NCBI GenBank assembly: GCA_003116995.1
Contig: BDSL01000017.1
Location: 558,001-622,000, forward strand
From: Yamagishiella unicocca
Taxonomy: Eukaryota; Chlorophyta; Chlorophyceae; Chlamydomonadales; Volvocaceae
Direction: 5' to 3'
DNA: 64,000 nt
Shown in pieces: positions 49,790-61,508 of this stretch (the first letter of the stretch is position 1; each line of letters starts with the position of its first letter). The translations under genes were made by a program, and so were the position numbers. The notes below the pieces were generated by a model. The model saw nothing but the letters and a program-made list of their open reading frames with translations. It was not told the origin of the DNA and searched no databases.

Positions 49790-50279
49790 GGGTGGTGGAG
49801 TTTTGTGCCCACCTTGGGGAGTTTGCAGGTTTGGGGCTTCCGCGGAAGGGGGCCCTCTGTGGGGCCTCGGCACACCCCTTTTTGCAGGTAACTCTAAGGC
49901 GCCTTGTGTGGGAGGGGCCGACGACTTGCCTGTGGGGTTGTGATCGGCCCAAGATGCGTGGCGGCAGGTTCTTGTTTTCCTTGTTCCTAGGTGGACGTGT
50001 CCTGCTTGGGGCTGGTGGTTTCTGGGATAAGAGGCGGGCAGTTATTCTGGTTGTATCGTGGCAGCGTTCCACTGGTTCCTCGGTTGTGGGTCTGCTAAGT
50101 GTGGTCGGTTCCTGATAGGTCGGTCCTTACAGCGCAAATTCACCCTGGGGTGCTGGCTGGTGCTGTTTTTACTTCTGGATTGTCTGGATGGTTTGCCATA
50201 GGTGCGGTGCTGTTGGCCTTCTGTCTCGTTCAGTGGCCGGCGGGGTGCCCAGTGGTTCTGGCTTGGAGCCCACTGTAAC
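49790..50279 (-). mobile_element. TIR-element arm left of histone H4 (inverted relative to right arm)
   Basis: Ends at 50279 with AGCCCACTGTAAC, the same terminus as the 47162-47452 element. Read leftwards it aligns with 51226 onward read rightwards at an estimated two-thirds identity: both have ATGGCAAAY...CCAGACA, CAGCCAGCACCCCAG, AACCAGTGGA and CCACGATRCAACCAGAA. The left boundary is approximate. Confidence 0.6.
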
Positions 50280-50373
50280 AAGTAGTACTACCGCCAGCAA
50301 CTGTGGAGGGATACAAAAGCCAAGTGCACAGTTACAGCCGGGTCCCCTAAATCTCAACTGCATCAACCGTGGT

Positions 50374-50389
50374 GGTGTTAAAAAACACC
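50374..50389 (-). terminator. Histone 3' stem-loop
   Basis: The minus strand reads GGTGTTTTTTAACACC: a perfect 6-bp stem with a TTTT loop, followed by ACCA. It starts 64 nt beyond the H4 stop codon, where replication-dependent histone mRNAs carry the stem-loop bound by SLBP for 3'-end processing. Confidence 0.85.
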
Positions 50390-50452
50390 GGGTTTTAAGT
50401 CTTGATGTGAAGGTCAACCATGGTCAACGCCCAGAAGCGGCATGGTCAAAGC

Positions 50453-50767
<315 letters not shown>

Positions 50768-50832
50768 TCAAAAATTGATTGCAGGAAAAGGAAGTGACAA
50801 GTTGATTTTTATGCCGATAATGTTAGTTATTT

Positions 50833-50843
50833 CAGTATTTATG
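50833..50843 (-). promoter_or_regulatory. TATA-like element upstream of H4
   Basis: The minus strand reads CATAAATACTG, 69-79 bp upstream of the H4 start codon. It is the AT-rich motif best placed to be a TATA box. A second AT run (GCATAAAAATC) lies closer to the ATG. Confidence 0.35.
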
Positions 50844-51225
50844 TCTGTCGACTGCGTGCGGAGCGATTGCCGCACTCGCTGAGCGAGCCGGCCTGCATGT
50901 CGGGTCACCGAGGCACCGTCATCGTACACCTCCGTACACTCAACCTCCAGTCCCAAGCAGACAGCTCGCAAGTCCACCTGCGCCAAGGTGCCCTGCACTA
51001 AGCGCAGCACGAAGGCCGCCAACTGCCGTTGGTGTTAAGAAGCCTTATCTGTACAAGCAAGCACGCAACGCCTCAATCCCACCACGGACTACTGCGTCAA
51101 GGCAATCATGAAATGCAGCTCTAATAAGATTCCATGAAACTCACTCAAAATTCAAAAAGCACCATAGGAGTACCGGTATTCGACAACTACCTGCAACAAA
51201 CCCAAAATTGCAATCCTCCTTCATA
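50844..51225. other. H4 upstream region
   Basis: This stretch separates the H4 promoter from the right TIR arm. A minus-strand frame of 84 codons (50768-51022) overlaps the promoter and has no family features. No divergent H3 gene is present. Confidence 0.5.
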
Positions 51226-51672
51226 CGTCAGTGGGCCCCAGACCAAAAGGCAGGACCACCAGGCACACAGCCGGAGGACACTGAAGGAGAGGAAAGATTC
51301 CTTGGCCGCACCGCACCAATGGCAAATTACCCAGACACCAGTTAACAGTCCAGGTGCAAAAAATGCAGCAGCCAGCACCCCAGAAGGGATTTGCGCTTTA
51401 GGCTCCCCTATTAGGAGCCGACCACCAACACACCCTGCAGACCCGCAAACGCAGAACCAGTGGAGCGCCGCCACGATGCAACCAGAACAACTGCCCACCT
51501 GCCATCCCAGAAAACACGAGCTCTGGGCAGGACACTTGGACACGCCCACCCGGGAATGAGAGGCCAAGGGAAAAAAACTGGCACCACACAGCAGGGGCTG
51601 ACCACGCACCCGCAGCAATGTCATCTGACTCACACACGGCTGGTGGTGTTCTAGCCGATCCACCAATGTAAG
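51226..51672 (+). mobile_element. TIR-element arm right of histone H4
   Basis: Opens GTCAGTGGGCCCCAGACC, a variant of the 47162 terminus, and continues with the shared cactgaaggagaggaaag and ggcaaattacccagacacca subterminal sequence. It abuts the right DR copy at 51674. It is oriented opposite to the arm ending at 50279. Confidence 0.6.
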
Positions 51673-51673
51673 G

Positions 51674-52482
51674 GCACGTGGTGTGGGGATAACGTGTGGA
51701 TCGTTCCCGGTTTGGGTTGCTGCCGGTGCTGCTGGCGGTTCCTCCTCCTCACCTGGCTTTGCTTGTTGCTGCTCTGTCTTGGTTGCTGTTGCTCTATTTT
51801 CTTGCTGCTGCTCTATTTTGGTTGCTACTGCTCTGTTTTGGTTGCAACTGCTCTGGTTGGTACAGAACAGCCGGATTTAGAGGTGCACAATGAAGGTGTA
51901 CGTTAGGGGGGAGTCAAGGAGCCCTATGTCTTGGAGAGGATGAGATGAGGTGCTTTGGTGGTGTGGACCCATTGCTCTACGAGTCCTCCTAGCTCTGCGC
52001 CTTGCTCACACCGGCTCCCTGCTCGCCACACCGGTGTGAGCATTTAAGGGTTTTAGGGTTGCTGATTGCCGCCTGGGCACCGCTTCGGCACGTCACACGA
52101 CAAATACATAGTGGGCCTGTGTGCATGTCGCACCGGACAACAGCCGGAGTCTGGCACCCGACACTGGCTTTACAAGAGTCGTGAGCCCTTCCGGCACTTT
52201 GGTGTGTAGGTCATACTCCTGGGTAGACCATACGGGTAGCATCCAGCACCCAGCGACACACATGTGCTGCGCGCGCAGGGTTGGGCTGCGGCGCAAAACC
52301 ATCTGGGTCTGTCGCACGCATCGAACCTCGTTGGGACAACATGTCGGCACCACCTACGGACAAACACAGACCTCCTCTCACATGGCCCTTGGCTGTCATT
52401 TCCACTGGGGTCTCCCGAGGCCAAACATCCACCTGCCAGCGAGCTCATAGGGCGCACGATTTTGAGAAAGGTAAAGCCGTAA
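51674..52482. repeat. Direct repeat DR, right copy (about 810 bp)
   Basis: Opens ggcacgtggtgtggggataa and closes ggtaaagccgtaa, parallel to 46389-47069. It is longer mainly through an expansion of ttgctgctctg-type repeats near 51770-51860. Confidence 0.8.
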
Positions 52483-54313
52483 GCATTTGGCACTAGCTCT
52501 TCTTAAAGGTATATTATTTAACTAGCAACTGCGCGCACTACGTCGCTGTTCACCTAGCTGCATCATGCAAAGCTCCACCCCCCACAGCCCCCACAGTACC
52601 GGAACAAGAAGAGAACGTCAAGAGGGAGGCGCAATCGGTCCAGCCGGCACCTGCCGCCATGAATCACTCGCCGCCATGAATCACTCGCTGCTACCAGCAT
52701 GCGATATACCGGTACAGACGAATGCGCCACCCCCGGACACACCGGTTCTCTCCTACCGCCACATCCCCTGAGTTCCATTCGTCACAACACTTTCGTCGTT
52801 CAAAGCCGCGAGACGCGGTGCGTAATTAAAGGGACTCTGGACGTCATGTCTCTCCACCCGCACAACAACCGGCACACAACCGGCACACAGCCCGCGAGCA
52901 ACGTACTGCCGCCGGCCGGCAGCCAGCCTCGCCACTACCGGCGTATCGGTCGTGACGGCGACGGCGACGACAACGTCGGCGAAGAGGTCCAGATGTGTTG
53001 CGGTGCTCGCTTGCAGCTGGAGCATTGGACCACCCCCTCCCTCCCCTGCCCGGCCATCTGGATCCTGAAACCAAGGCCATGAAAAGGAATTACGGTACAC
53101 ACAGAACACCACGACACAACACGTCAACACACAATCCACACCCCATTCGTGTGATGGGGCGGGAAGGGTCTTTCACAAACGCGTACACACCATTCGCATA
53201 CACCCCCGGAACCACGTGTCGCCCTTCAGAGCCCCTGCGGCGCGTGGGGTCCGGCGTCATGATGGACACGACGCCCAAATGGTTGGGGCAGGTAGTGGTC
53301 ATGGTGATGGTCACATCATCCGGAAGGCAGCGCCGGTGCAGCGAACAGAATGCGTAGCCTGCGCCTGCCATGCCTGTGCTATGTAGATCCTTAATCGCAA
53401 AAGTCCTACCTTTCCCCCCACCAGACTCCTGCCGGCTACGGCGACAAAGCTACGGGAGCCACAACTAACTCGACCAATCCGACGAGGTCGTACCCGCTTA
53501 CCCGCGCCCCTCAACCACCACCACCACACCCCCTCCCTAACCCACTTGCTGCTGAAGATGCAGCAGCACGACAAAGTCAGATGCCGCACCCCAAACCGTA
53601 CATAATCGGTACATCACCATTACCATGGTGTTTGAAACCCGATCCTTTCTGAGCCAGCCGGAAAACTGACCGGACACGACGCGACAGGACCCGACCCGAC
53701 AGGACCTGACCCGACAGGAGAGCTCGGTCAAAGCATCAGCCATTGCCACAGCTCGGTCAAAGCATCAGCCATTGCCACAGCTCGGTCAAAGCATCAGCCA
53801 TTGACGCAGCTCGGTCAAAGCATCAGCCATTGCCACAGCTCGGTCAAAGCATCAGCCATTGACACAGCTCGGTCAAAGCATCAGCCATTGCCACAGCTCG
53901 GTCAAAGCATCAGCCATTGACACAGCTCGGTCAAAGCATCAGCCATTGACACAGCCTTCCGGGTGGGAGTCAGGCCTGCAGGACGCCACCGGCGGCGGGA
54001 GGTGCCGCCGCCACATCCCGCCACTAGCAACCAACCGCAGCCGCCAGCATCATTGCAACCACCATCCAAACGTGCAGGCGGTTGGCACCGACCTTCTGGT
54101 GCGCGCACACTCGTTCAGGTATAGATAGCAGTGCCGCATGCCACTGGATCACACTGGGGGGCGCGCCAAGCACCACCATGATCACCCCTAGCCACCACAA
54201 CTCCACCGCAACTCCACAACCCAACCCAGCCCGGGGAGGGTGCGTGCATCACCTAACCCACCAAACCGCTTGCCGTCCGTCCGCTCCTCACCCTACAAGC
54301 TGACCGGATGCGG
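52483..54313. other. Intergenic region left of DA2-like gene
   Basis: No gene supported. It contains the 29-bp array at 53721-53952 and short gacccgacaggacc repeats at 53670-53715. The DA2-like 3' UTR should occupy the right end on the minus strand. Confidence 0.5.
53721..53952. repeat. Eight-copy 29-bp tandem array
   Basis: Eight contiguous copies of a unit opening agctcggtcaaagcatcagc and ending cattgccac or cattgacac. Variation is confined to the last four bases. Confidence 0.95.
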
Positions 54314-57300
54314 CTAGTGCTGCAGACTGACGTGGCTGTGGCCGCTGCCGCGGTCGCCCTGGCGGATTGCCGCCGTCACCGCCAGGTCCCCCGCCGCCAC
54401 CGCCGCCACCACCGGCGAGTCCCTCTCGTAGCAGCGCCTGACAAACGCCTCGTCAGCGGCCGCCGCCGCCGCTGCCGCCGGGTCCAACTCCGCGCCCGAG
54501 CCCGCCGCTGCAAAGCCGCCGTGGCCGCCGCCGCCACCCAGGTACGGCTCGCCGTCGGCGATCGTCACCGCCGTCAGCTCCGGCAGCACGTAGTCAGCGT
54601 ACGGCACGTCCATAATGGTGTCGGGGTTTCCGCCGTACCTCGCCGCCGCCGCGCCGCGCCGGGGTTCCAGGGCCGCCGCTCCCGCGGCGCCGCCGCCACC
54701 GCTGCCGCCAGCGGCGCCGGTCGCCGCTGGCGGCGGCACCATCACCGCCATGCTGCCGTCGGGGTTTTCAACCCAGGCAGGGCCTCCAGGGATGGAGGAT
54801 GCGGGCGCGGGGTTCCGTGCGCTCCAGGGAGCGGACGGGGGCACCTGGAAAACCATACACACCGCCAAGACCAGCTCACGAGAGGACGCCGATGACGCGG
54901 GGCCTCCGGAGCCCGACTCCGACCCGTGGGTCGCTCGAGGGAGGGAGCCCCCGTGCCGGAGCAGCTCGGCCGCGAGCGACTGGATCGTCACGCCGGTGGT
55001 CGCCGTACATGTCGTTGTTGCGGTGGAGGTGGCGGCGGCGGCGGCCGCCGCCGCCGCCGTCGTGCCATTGCCAAGGTCGTGGTCGGCGAGCGCAGCTGTG
55101 GTGGACGCGGTGGCGGAGGATATCGCCGTCACGGATGGTGGTGGTGGCGGCGGCGATGATGCCGCCAGCGTTTCAAGCGGCGGCAGCCCCAAGCGAGGGC
55201 TGGGCGTCGGCAGCCCAGAGAGCCCGCCGAGTGGTGTGTCAGGCAGCGGAGCTGCCCCTGACTCGGCTGCGGCGGCGGGTGTGGCTGGGATGCTCACCGC
55301 CAACTGTTGCTGCTGCTGCTGCAAGAGCGGCAGCCGGTCGCACGCGAGCACGTCTTGCGAAGGAGGAGACGCCGCTGGCGCCTCCGGCGCCGCCCGCGAA
55401 CACGCCTCGAAGCGGCTCTGCTGCTGCTGCTGCTGCTGCTGCGGTCGCTCGACGCTAGCACCCTGCCCCACGCCGCCCTCCGAGTCCGAGGATAAGTGTC
55501 CGCTGAGGGTCCGCTTGCCCCCCCAGGGGCTGCCGGGGCCGGCCGTGGAGCCGGCGCTGACGCTGCTCCCAGCGCAGGTGCGCCCGCCGTCAACTGCGGC
55601 GGCGCCGCCACCTCCAACGGCGGCCGTCGCCCCGCCCCGCCCCGGCGACTGCGGGCTGCCGCCACTACCGCCGCCGCCGCCACTAGCTGCAGGATACTGC
55701 ATGTCCGCGCTGGCGCGCTTGCAGCAGGTCGTGGCGCTGCTGCTGTTGGACCAGATGTCGTACAGGGGGTTAGTAAGGTGCTGCTCCGCGGGCCCGGCCT
55801 CGGAGGCGTCGTCGGGCTGCGCTCCGAGACCAGTGGCGGCGGAGGACAGGTCGGAGGCGGCCGCCGCCAGCGTGATGCCGCGGCCGACGGAGGGAACCGG
55901 TGACAGAGTGGTTGGGGTGGTGCCGGCGCTGGCAGGGCCAGTGGCGGCGGCGGCGGCTGCCGCCGCCGCCGCAGCGGCGCACGCCGCCGCGGAGGGCAGG
56001 GCGGCGGCGGAGTCGACGTCTTCCAACAACAACCCCTCCGACGAGTGGAAGACTGGAGCCGCCACTTCCTCTACTCGCTGCCCGTGTCCAGATGCGTGTT
56101 CAGATGCGTGTTTATGTTGGTGGTCCTGTCCCGGCTGCTGGGACTGGGACCAGGTCGACGCGTCCAAGCTCGCGCGCAGGGATTGCGGCCGTGCCGCTGC
56201 GGCGCCCTTGCCGCTACCGCCGTACGACGGTTCCTCTATTTTGCCGTACGCCGCCGCCGCCACGGCATCACGGCAAGATCCGTTTCCCTGCTCGCTGTCT
56301 CCGAGCGCGTCAGACGAGGCTGCGGCGCCGCTGATGGGATTCGCTGACTCGGCGGAGGCGGTCACGGGCGCCACCGCCACCGCCACCGCCGCAGCAGCCG
56401 CTGCTGCCGTCGCCGTCGCCGTCGCCGCCGCCGCTGCCCGCCGGCTGACGAGCGAGTCCCCTTCTTCCTCGTCGACGTCGTCGTCGTCATCGCCGCCGGT
56501 GGGTCGCTGCGTTGTGGTCACACCCGCAAAGGGGTCGTCCTCCTCCTGAGGCTTAGGCACCACGACCGCGGCAATGCGACCCGAGCCCGCCCTCGGAGAG
56601 GCACCGACACCGACACCGGTACCGGTACCGGCGGCACTGGTGGTGGCGGTGGCGCTGGTGGAGGTGGTGGCGCTGGTGGAGGTGGTGGCAGCCGCGCGTG
56701 CCCGCGGCGGCGAAGCCGCCGCCGCTATCCTCGCCATCGCCGCCGCTGCCGAGGCTGCTGTCCCCTGGCCGTTGTTGCTGCGCTGCTGCTGCTGGTTGTT
56801 TGGCCGACGGGTCGATGAGGTCGCTGGCGGCGACGGCTGGGGGACGTCCGTGTTCCCGGATGCCAGGGCGCTTGTGGGGCTGGCGGCGGTATCCGGCACC
56901 GCTGGCGGGCGAGGCGGCCCGCTGCCGCCCGTGCGGGCGGCGCCGCGGGCGGGCGACGCCGCCGCTGCTCCCGCGGTCGTACGGGCGGCGGCGGCGCGGG
57001 ATGACGGTATGCCAATCAGGTGCCCTGCCGCGTGGCTGCACGGAGAAGGGAAGGGGTGTCGGCGCAGCAGGAGACGACATGCCCTCAGGCGCCAGACACG
57101 CTTGTACACCAAAGCACGCATCCACCCCGCAAGCGAGGGTGGGGAGCGCAGGTACCGGTCGTGGTTTGTGGTAGTGAGAGGGCAAGCAGCGTAGGTGGGG
57201 GTCGACACGCAGGACCCGCCTAGACAGACCCTGCCCCTCCAGGGAGGAAACGACGCCGCGGAATGCACACGCGCGCACCCAGGTGCCGTGCGCTCCGAAA

Positions 57301-60300
57301 CCCACCCTCCCTCCCTCCCACCACCCAGCCACCAGCAGCCCACCTGCGCGGGCTGGTCTGGCGCCAGCTGCCCTGACCCACGGGTCTGATGGGCCCAGTA
57401 GGCGCACCCCCCGGAGGGTGGGCCCTCGGCCCCTGCCGCTCCGAGCGACTCGACGCAGGTGGCGTTACGTCGGCGCCGCCGTTGAGGCTCGCTGCCAGCG
57501 CCGCCGCCAGCGCGGCGTCGTTCTCCGCGTCAGCGCCGCCGGCGTCAACGCTGGCGGGGTCCTCATCGGTTCCGCCGTGGGCTTCCGCCGGCAGATGTGC
57601 AGAGGCCGCCGCCGCCGCCAAGGACTCGTACATGGCTTGCTCGAGCTGCAGACCGGCGGATTCGGGGCGCAAATCCGTAGGGGGGTCGTAAAGGGGAGTC
57701 CATGGGAGGTGGGGGAGGGGGGTGCATAGGAAACCCGTAGCCGGTTGTAACGGAAATTCGTGGGGGTTACAATAAATGAACCGGTAACGCGACTGGGGAA
57801 ATGTAGTGGGGGGGGGTGCATAGGAAATCCTTTTAGGGTATGTACCGGTGAACCGACATGTGGAAGAAGAGCTTTCCCCGCCCCCCCCCCGCCGCTGAAC
57901 CCTACTTCCAATACACACACACACACTGCACACGTATAAAACACACTGCACACGTGCCATGTCGTACCATGAGGTCGTTGATGTCGTCCAGTCCCATCGC
58001 GATGTCGACCACCCCAGCGGGCACGAAGTCGGTAAGTCGGTAGCGCCGCCCGCCACTCTGCACCCGCACCAACAAACCAGCGCGAGGGATTACCACGTGC
58101 CGGTGGTACGGCACTACTACGTGACGGTGGTACGGTACGGTACTACCGCGTGCCGGTGGTACGGCATTATCACATGCCGGCGGTAAGGCAATGCCACGTG
58201 CCGGCACCACGGCGGCGTCTCCAGTGCAGGATCAGACATGCGGTGTCAGCAAGTGATGGCCATGATGTCATGGCAGGTGACGTAGTGGAGGACCGTCCGC
58301 GCCGGTCAGGTGGACAACAGGGTTTGGTTCAACCAAATTGGTTTCCCTCCGCCCGGGCGCCCGAACAACCGACCATCGCCCCCACTGCCGCCGCCGCCGC
58401 CGCAGTTGGCGTGTGTCCACAGCTCGCGACAGCAGTCCGTCAGGACCAGGAACTACTGCCACCCGTCTCCACTCCCCCCCCCGCCACCCCTCTCCACTCC
58501 CCCCCCGCCACCCCTCTCCATTCCGCCCCCGCCACCCTTCTGGTCTAATCCCCCAGCCACCCCTCTCCGCCACCCCGGTTTACACACCCCCGCCACAACC
58601 CGCCCCCAACATGCGTTTCAACGCTGCCCCTCCCCAGCTGCTATAAGTGACGGAGCCGCCCCAATGCGAGGGCCGCAGCCAGACCCCTGACGCAGCCAGA
58701 CCCCTGACGCAGCCAGACCCCTGACGCAGCCAGACCCCTGACGCAGCCAGACCCCTGACGCAGCCAGACCCCTGACGCAGCTCTCCAGCCCGGTGCGTGC
58801 GGTGACCCACCTGACGCCGACGGTGGCCGCCGCCGCCGCCGCCGCCTCCAACGTACGCCGCATTGTCGGGCCCCTCGCCCGCCGCCGCCCCTGCTGCCTG
58901 CAGGTAGGCCACGAGGGAGGAGCCGGGGACAGGGGCACTGATACTTCACCCATGAAGGAGCCGGTGACAAGGACAGTGATACTTCAGTGATCACCCAGGG
59001 TCAGGCGGGCAGAGGCAGGTCCACGGGGATGGGAGCTCTTCGGAAACAAGGGCCTTGGGGGCTTCGAGGAAGACCCGTGGATGGCCGTGGAGCCTTGGGG
59101 GGAAGGCGGTCTCAAGCAAACGGAGGGCAGGACGGGGCGGCGCGCGAGCAACCGACGAGGTCATGGCACTGGCCCGCGGCCGGGACGCAACCGGCCGTTG
59201 GTGCCCCCAGGACTCCCGGGGGAGGCGCCGCCAGGCAGCAGGGCGCCACCTCACGCCTGTACCCTCCCTCCCCCACCAACGTCGCCTGCGCGCGCGTCCA
59301 GGTGTCCGAAGGCTATGCACCAGCTACAATTCCCATGCCGAGTTACCGGCACTTTTATGTAATCCCCCAACAACGTCGAGCAACCGGGTCACCTTGCAAC
59401 TCCCCTATCACCTAACGCTTGTCTGTCGTTGAGGCCTCGCCCCTTGCCACCGCACCCAATCCCTCTACCCGCCCAGCACCCCGTCTCTCACCGATGCACC
59501 AAGCAACAAAAGACCACCTCTCTCCCTTCGCATCACCCGCACCCCCCCCCTCCGACGGCCGCACCTCGTGAATCGCGTACCGATCGCCATGTTGTTGCTG
59601 CTGCTGCCGCGCGATGTAATCATCGCCGGGCCGGACAAGCGCTGCGGCGCCGCCGCCGGCAGCGGCGGCGGCGGCGGCTGACGCCGCGGCCCGCCGCGAA
59701 GTCACCGTGGGGTACATCGCGCTGCCGCCGGCGCCGCCGCCCTGGGGTGCGCCGCCGGCGCCCCCCGCCGCCGGCGCGCCGCCAGCGGCCCCCGTGCGTT
59801 GCCCCCCTCCACCGCCAGCATGGTGCTGCGTGATGATGATGGGGTTGACGCCGGAGGCGTCAACACCAGCCGAGGCGCCAGCAGACGTCCCCGAGGCGAC
59901 GGCGCCGCCGCCGTGGCCGCCGGAGCGCCCGTTGCTCCTCTGGGCACCAGCGGCGCCGGCGGCGGCGGGCGCACCCGCAGTTCCGGAGAGCTCCAGGGAG
60001 GACGCGGCGGCGGCGGCGGCGGCCACCGCGGCCTGCTGTTGCTGCTGCTGCTGTTGCCGCTGCGCTGCGCGCTCCTGGTCTCGCTGCACCTCCTCCTGCG
60101 CCAAGCAACAGCAGCCGAGACAGCGGGGGTGCCAAAGGTCTCAGGGACAAGAACGGCGAAGTCGGCGGGGCCAGGCGCGGCTGGCACAGCGAGCCGGGAC
60201 CCACAGGACCAGTGCACGGTGTGCTGGCAGAAGGGACAGAAGCTGTGGCAGTGGGTGGGTGGAACGGCCGGGGGGCCCGCGCCGTCATTTAGCTCCGCCG

Positions 60301-61508
60301 CTTCTGCCTCCAGGCAGGAGGAACTTGGGGTATGGGGCGGCGGTGCAAAGGGGCCGCCGTCGTGGCGTGGCTACAGCGCATATCAGCAGTAGCAGCGACA
60401 GCAACACCAACGCCATAGCAACAGCTATGCCATTCACGACGGGGAGGGCAGGGCAGGATGATGGCGATGGTGACGGTCACTGTTGCGAGGCTGCGGCTCA
60501 GATCAGTAGAGGAGACATATCAGGTCGCACTCGGGTGCGGAGCGATACGAAGATCCACTGATTCGCGGAAAGCCGCACAGCAAGGGGGCCTTCGTGCGGA
60601 GCAGGCCCCGATTGCCGTTAGGCACGAGGGGGAAATCGCGTGTGAAAGGGAAATTCATTTCGCCAGTTATCTCGTTTTCGCCAACCCTACTCTCCCGTCC
60701 TGTGTCCTGGCGCGGATAGACGGTACCCGCCCATCCTCGCATTTACCTCGCGTTCGCGAATGCGAGCTTCAATCACTTTCTGCTCCTCCACTCGTTCCTG
60801 CTCCTTCTCCTCAGCACTCCTGGCGCCTATGAGCTGCAGGCGGCAAGTTTCCCAGGCAATGACAAAAGGTGTCGGACCGGCGGGTTCCGTAAAAAACAGC
60901 GTAATAGGCGAATGTTCGGCACGTCTCTGCTATCACTCATCCCTTACCTTCACGAGGTACCCCGTAGGCCGCATCACCTTGCAGAAGGGGCACGCGCTCA
61001 ACTGGTGCGGAGGCGTGCTTGTTTGCACCTGTACAGGCAAGAGCTATACCATTGAGATAGTGCCGTAATAAATAGGCCGAGACTGTCTGATAACAACGCC
61101 GCCTATTAGGAAGGCAGCAGGGCCAAACGCTTGCCTGGAGGAAACACTCCGTGCAGACGCGTTTCTGGCAGCAAAGAGAGCTGTTGAGCACGGGGTAATG
61201 AAGGAAGCAGATGGGGCACTCCTCCACCTGCGGGAGCAACAGCAAGGGCGAGGCAGCATGCATCGAAGGCCACGTCGGTCGGCTACGGGGTACAAAGGCC
61301 GCGAAGGCTTTAACCGGGCGCTTACGTCCTGTCCCGGACTCGGCTCCTCTATGCCGGGATGGCATGGCGCAAGCTGCTGGTTGTGAATAAGACGCCTTAG
61401 CTTCTTCAGGTCGACCCGCTCCAACGAGTAGAGCCCCTGAGGACGAAGGTACTCTTCTGGAACTCTGGGCCGCGACGGCCAGAAGCAAGAACACAAAAAA
61501 TTGCTCAT
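54314..61508 (-). CDS. DA2/GW2-type RING E3 ubiquitin ligase with long low-complexity C-terminus
   Basis: Exons: 61508-61326, 61227-61135, 61028-60948, 60833-60747, 60095-59565, 58897-58811, 58057-57968, 57645-57344, 57035-54314; 1391 residues. The N-terminus has [11 protein letters not shown] and DLKKLRRLI...LAPCHPG, then the RING: CPIC (65-68), CC (80-81), CTEC (86-89), CPFC (105-108), with no zinc His, as in plant DA2/GW2. [19 protein letters not shown] (about 127-145) follows, also DA2-like. DA2 ubiquitinates growth regulators, including the DA1 peptidase, to limit organ size. Two ubiquitin-interacting-motif-like helices lie near 385-394 and 425-438. The final exon encodes about 906 residues rich in Ala, Gln, Gly and Ser; plant DA2 is near 400 residues. 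Intron 2 appears to use a GC donor (caggcaagc). An ATG at 61547 would add 13 residues, but 61508 fits the family N-terminus better. Confidence 0.88.
57765..57823 (+). repeat. Intronic repeat module C, variant 2
   Basis: Reads gggttacaataaatgaaccg, gtaacgcgactggggaaatg, then a G run and tgcatagg. It lies in DA2-like intron 7, antisense to that gene. Confidence 0.8.
58673..58780. repeat. 17-bp tandem array in DA2-like intron 6
   Basis: About six copies of gcagccagacccctgac, nearly perfect, immediately beyond the donor side of exon 6. Confidence 0.95.
59299..59370 (-). repeat. Intronic repeat module C
   Basis: The minus strand reads ggattacataaaagtgccgg, taactcggcatgggaattgt, agctggtgcatagccttcgg, then acacctgg. 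It lies in DA2-like intron 5, sense to that gene. A module A copy (ttcgaggaagacccgtggat) lies on the opposite strand at 59066-59088 in the same intron. Confidence 0.8.

Noticed and set aside
49224..50072. 282-codon minus-strand frame next to the Crinkler/RHS-like ORF
   Set aside because: It runs across the TIR-element arm. Its sequence follows the repeat, not a protein family.
50768..51022. 84-codon minus-strand frame directly upstream of H4
   Set aside because: It overlaps the H4 promoter and ends just before the H4 start. No family features, and volvocine H4 is not made from a dicistronic mRNA.
53721..53952. CRISPR-like array (regular 29-bp periodicity)
   Set aside because: Units are contiguous with no unique spacers. 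It is a eukaryotic minisatellite.
54615..56549. 644-codon open frame on the plus strand opposite the DA2-like last exon
   Set aside because: It is the antisense of a GC-rich low-complexity coding exon. Ala/Gly/Pro runs keep both strands open, and it has no domain or splice partner.
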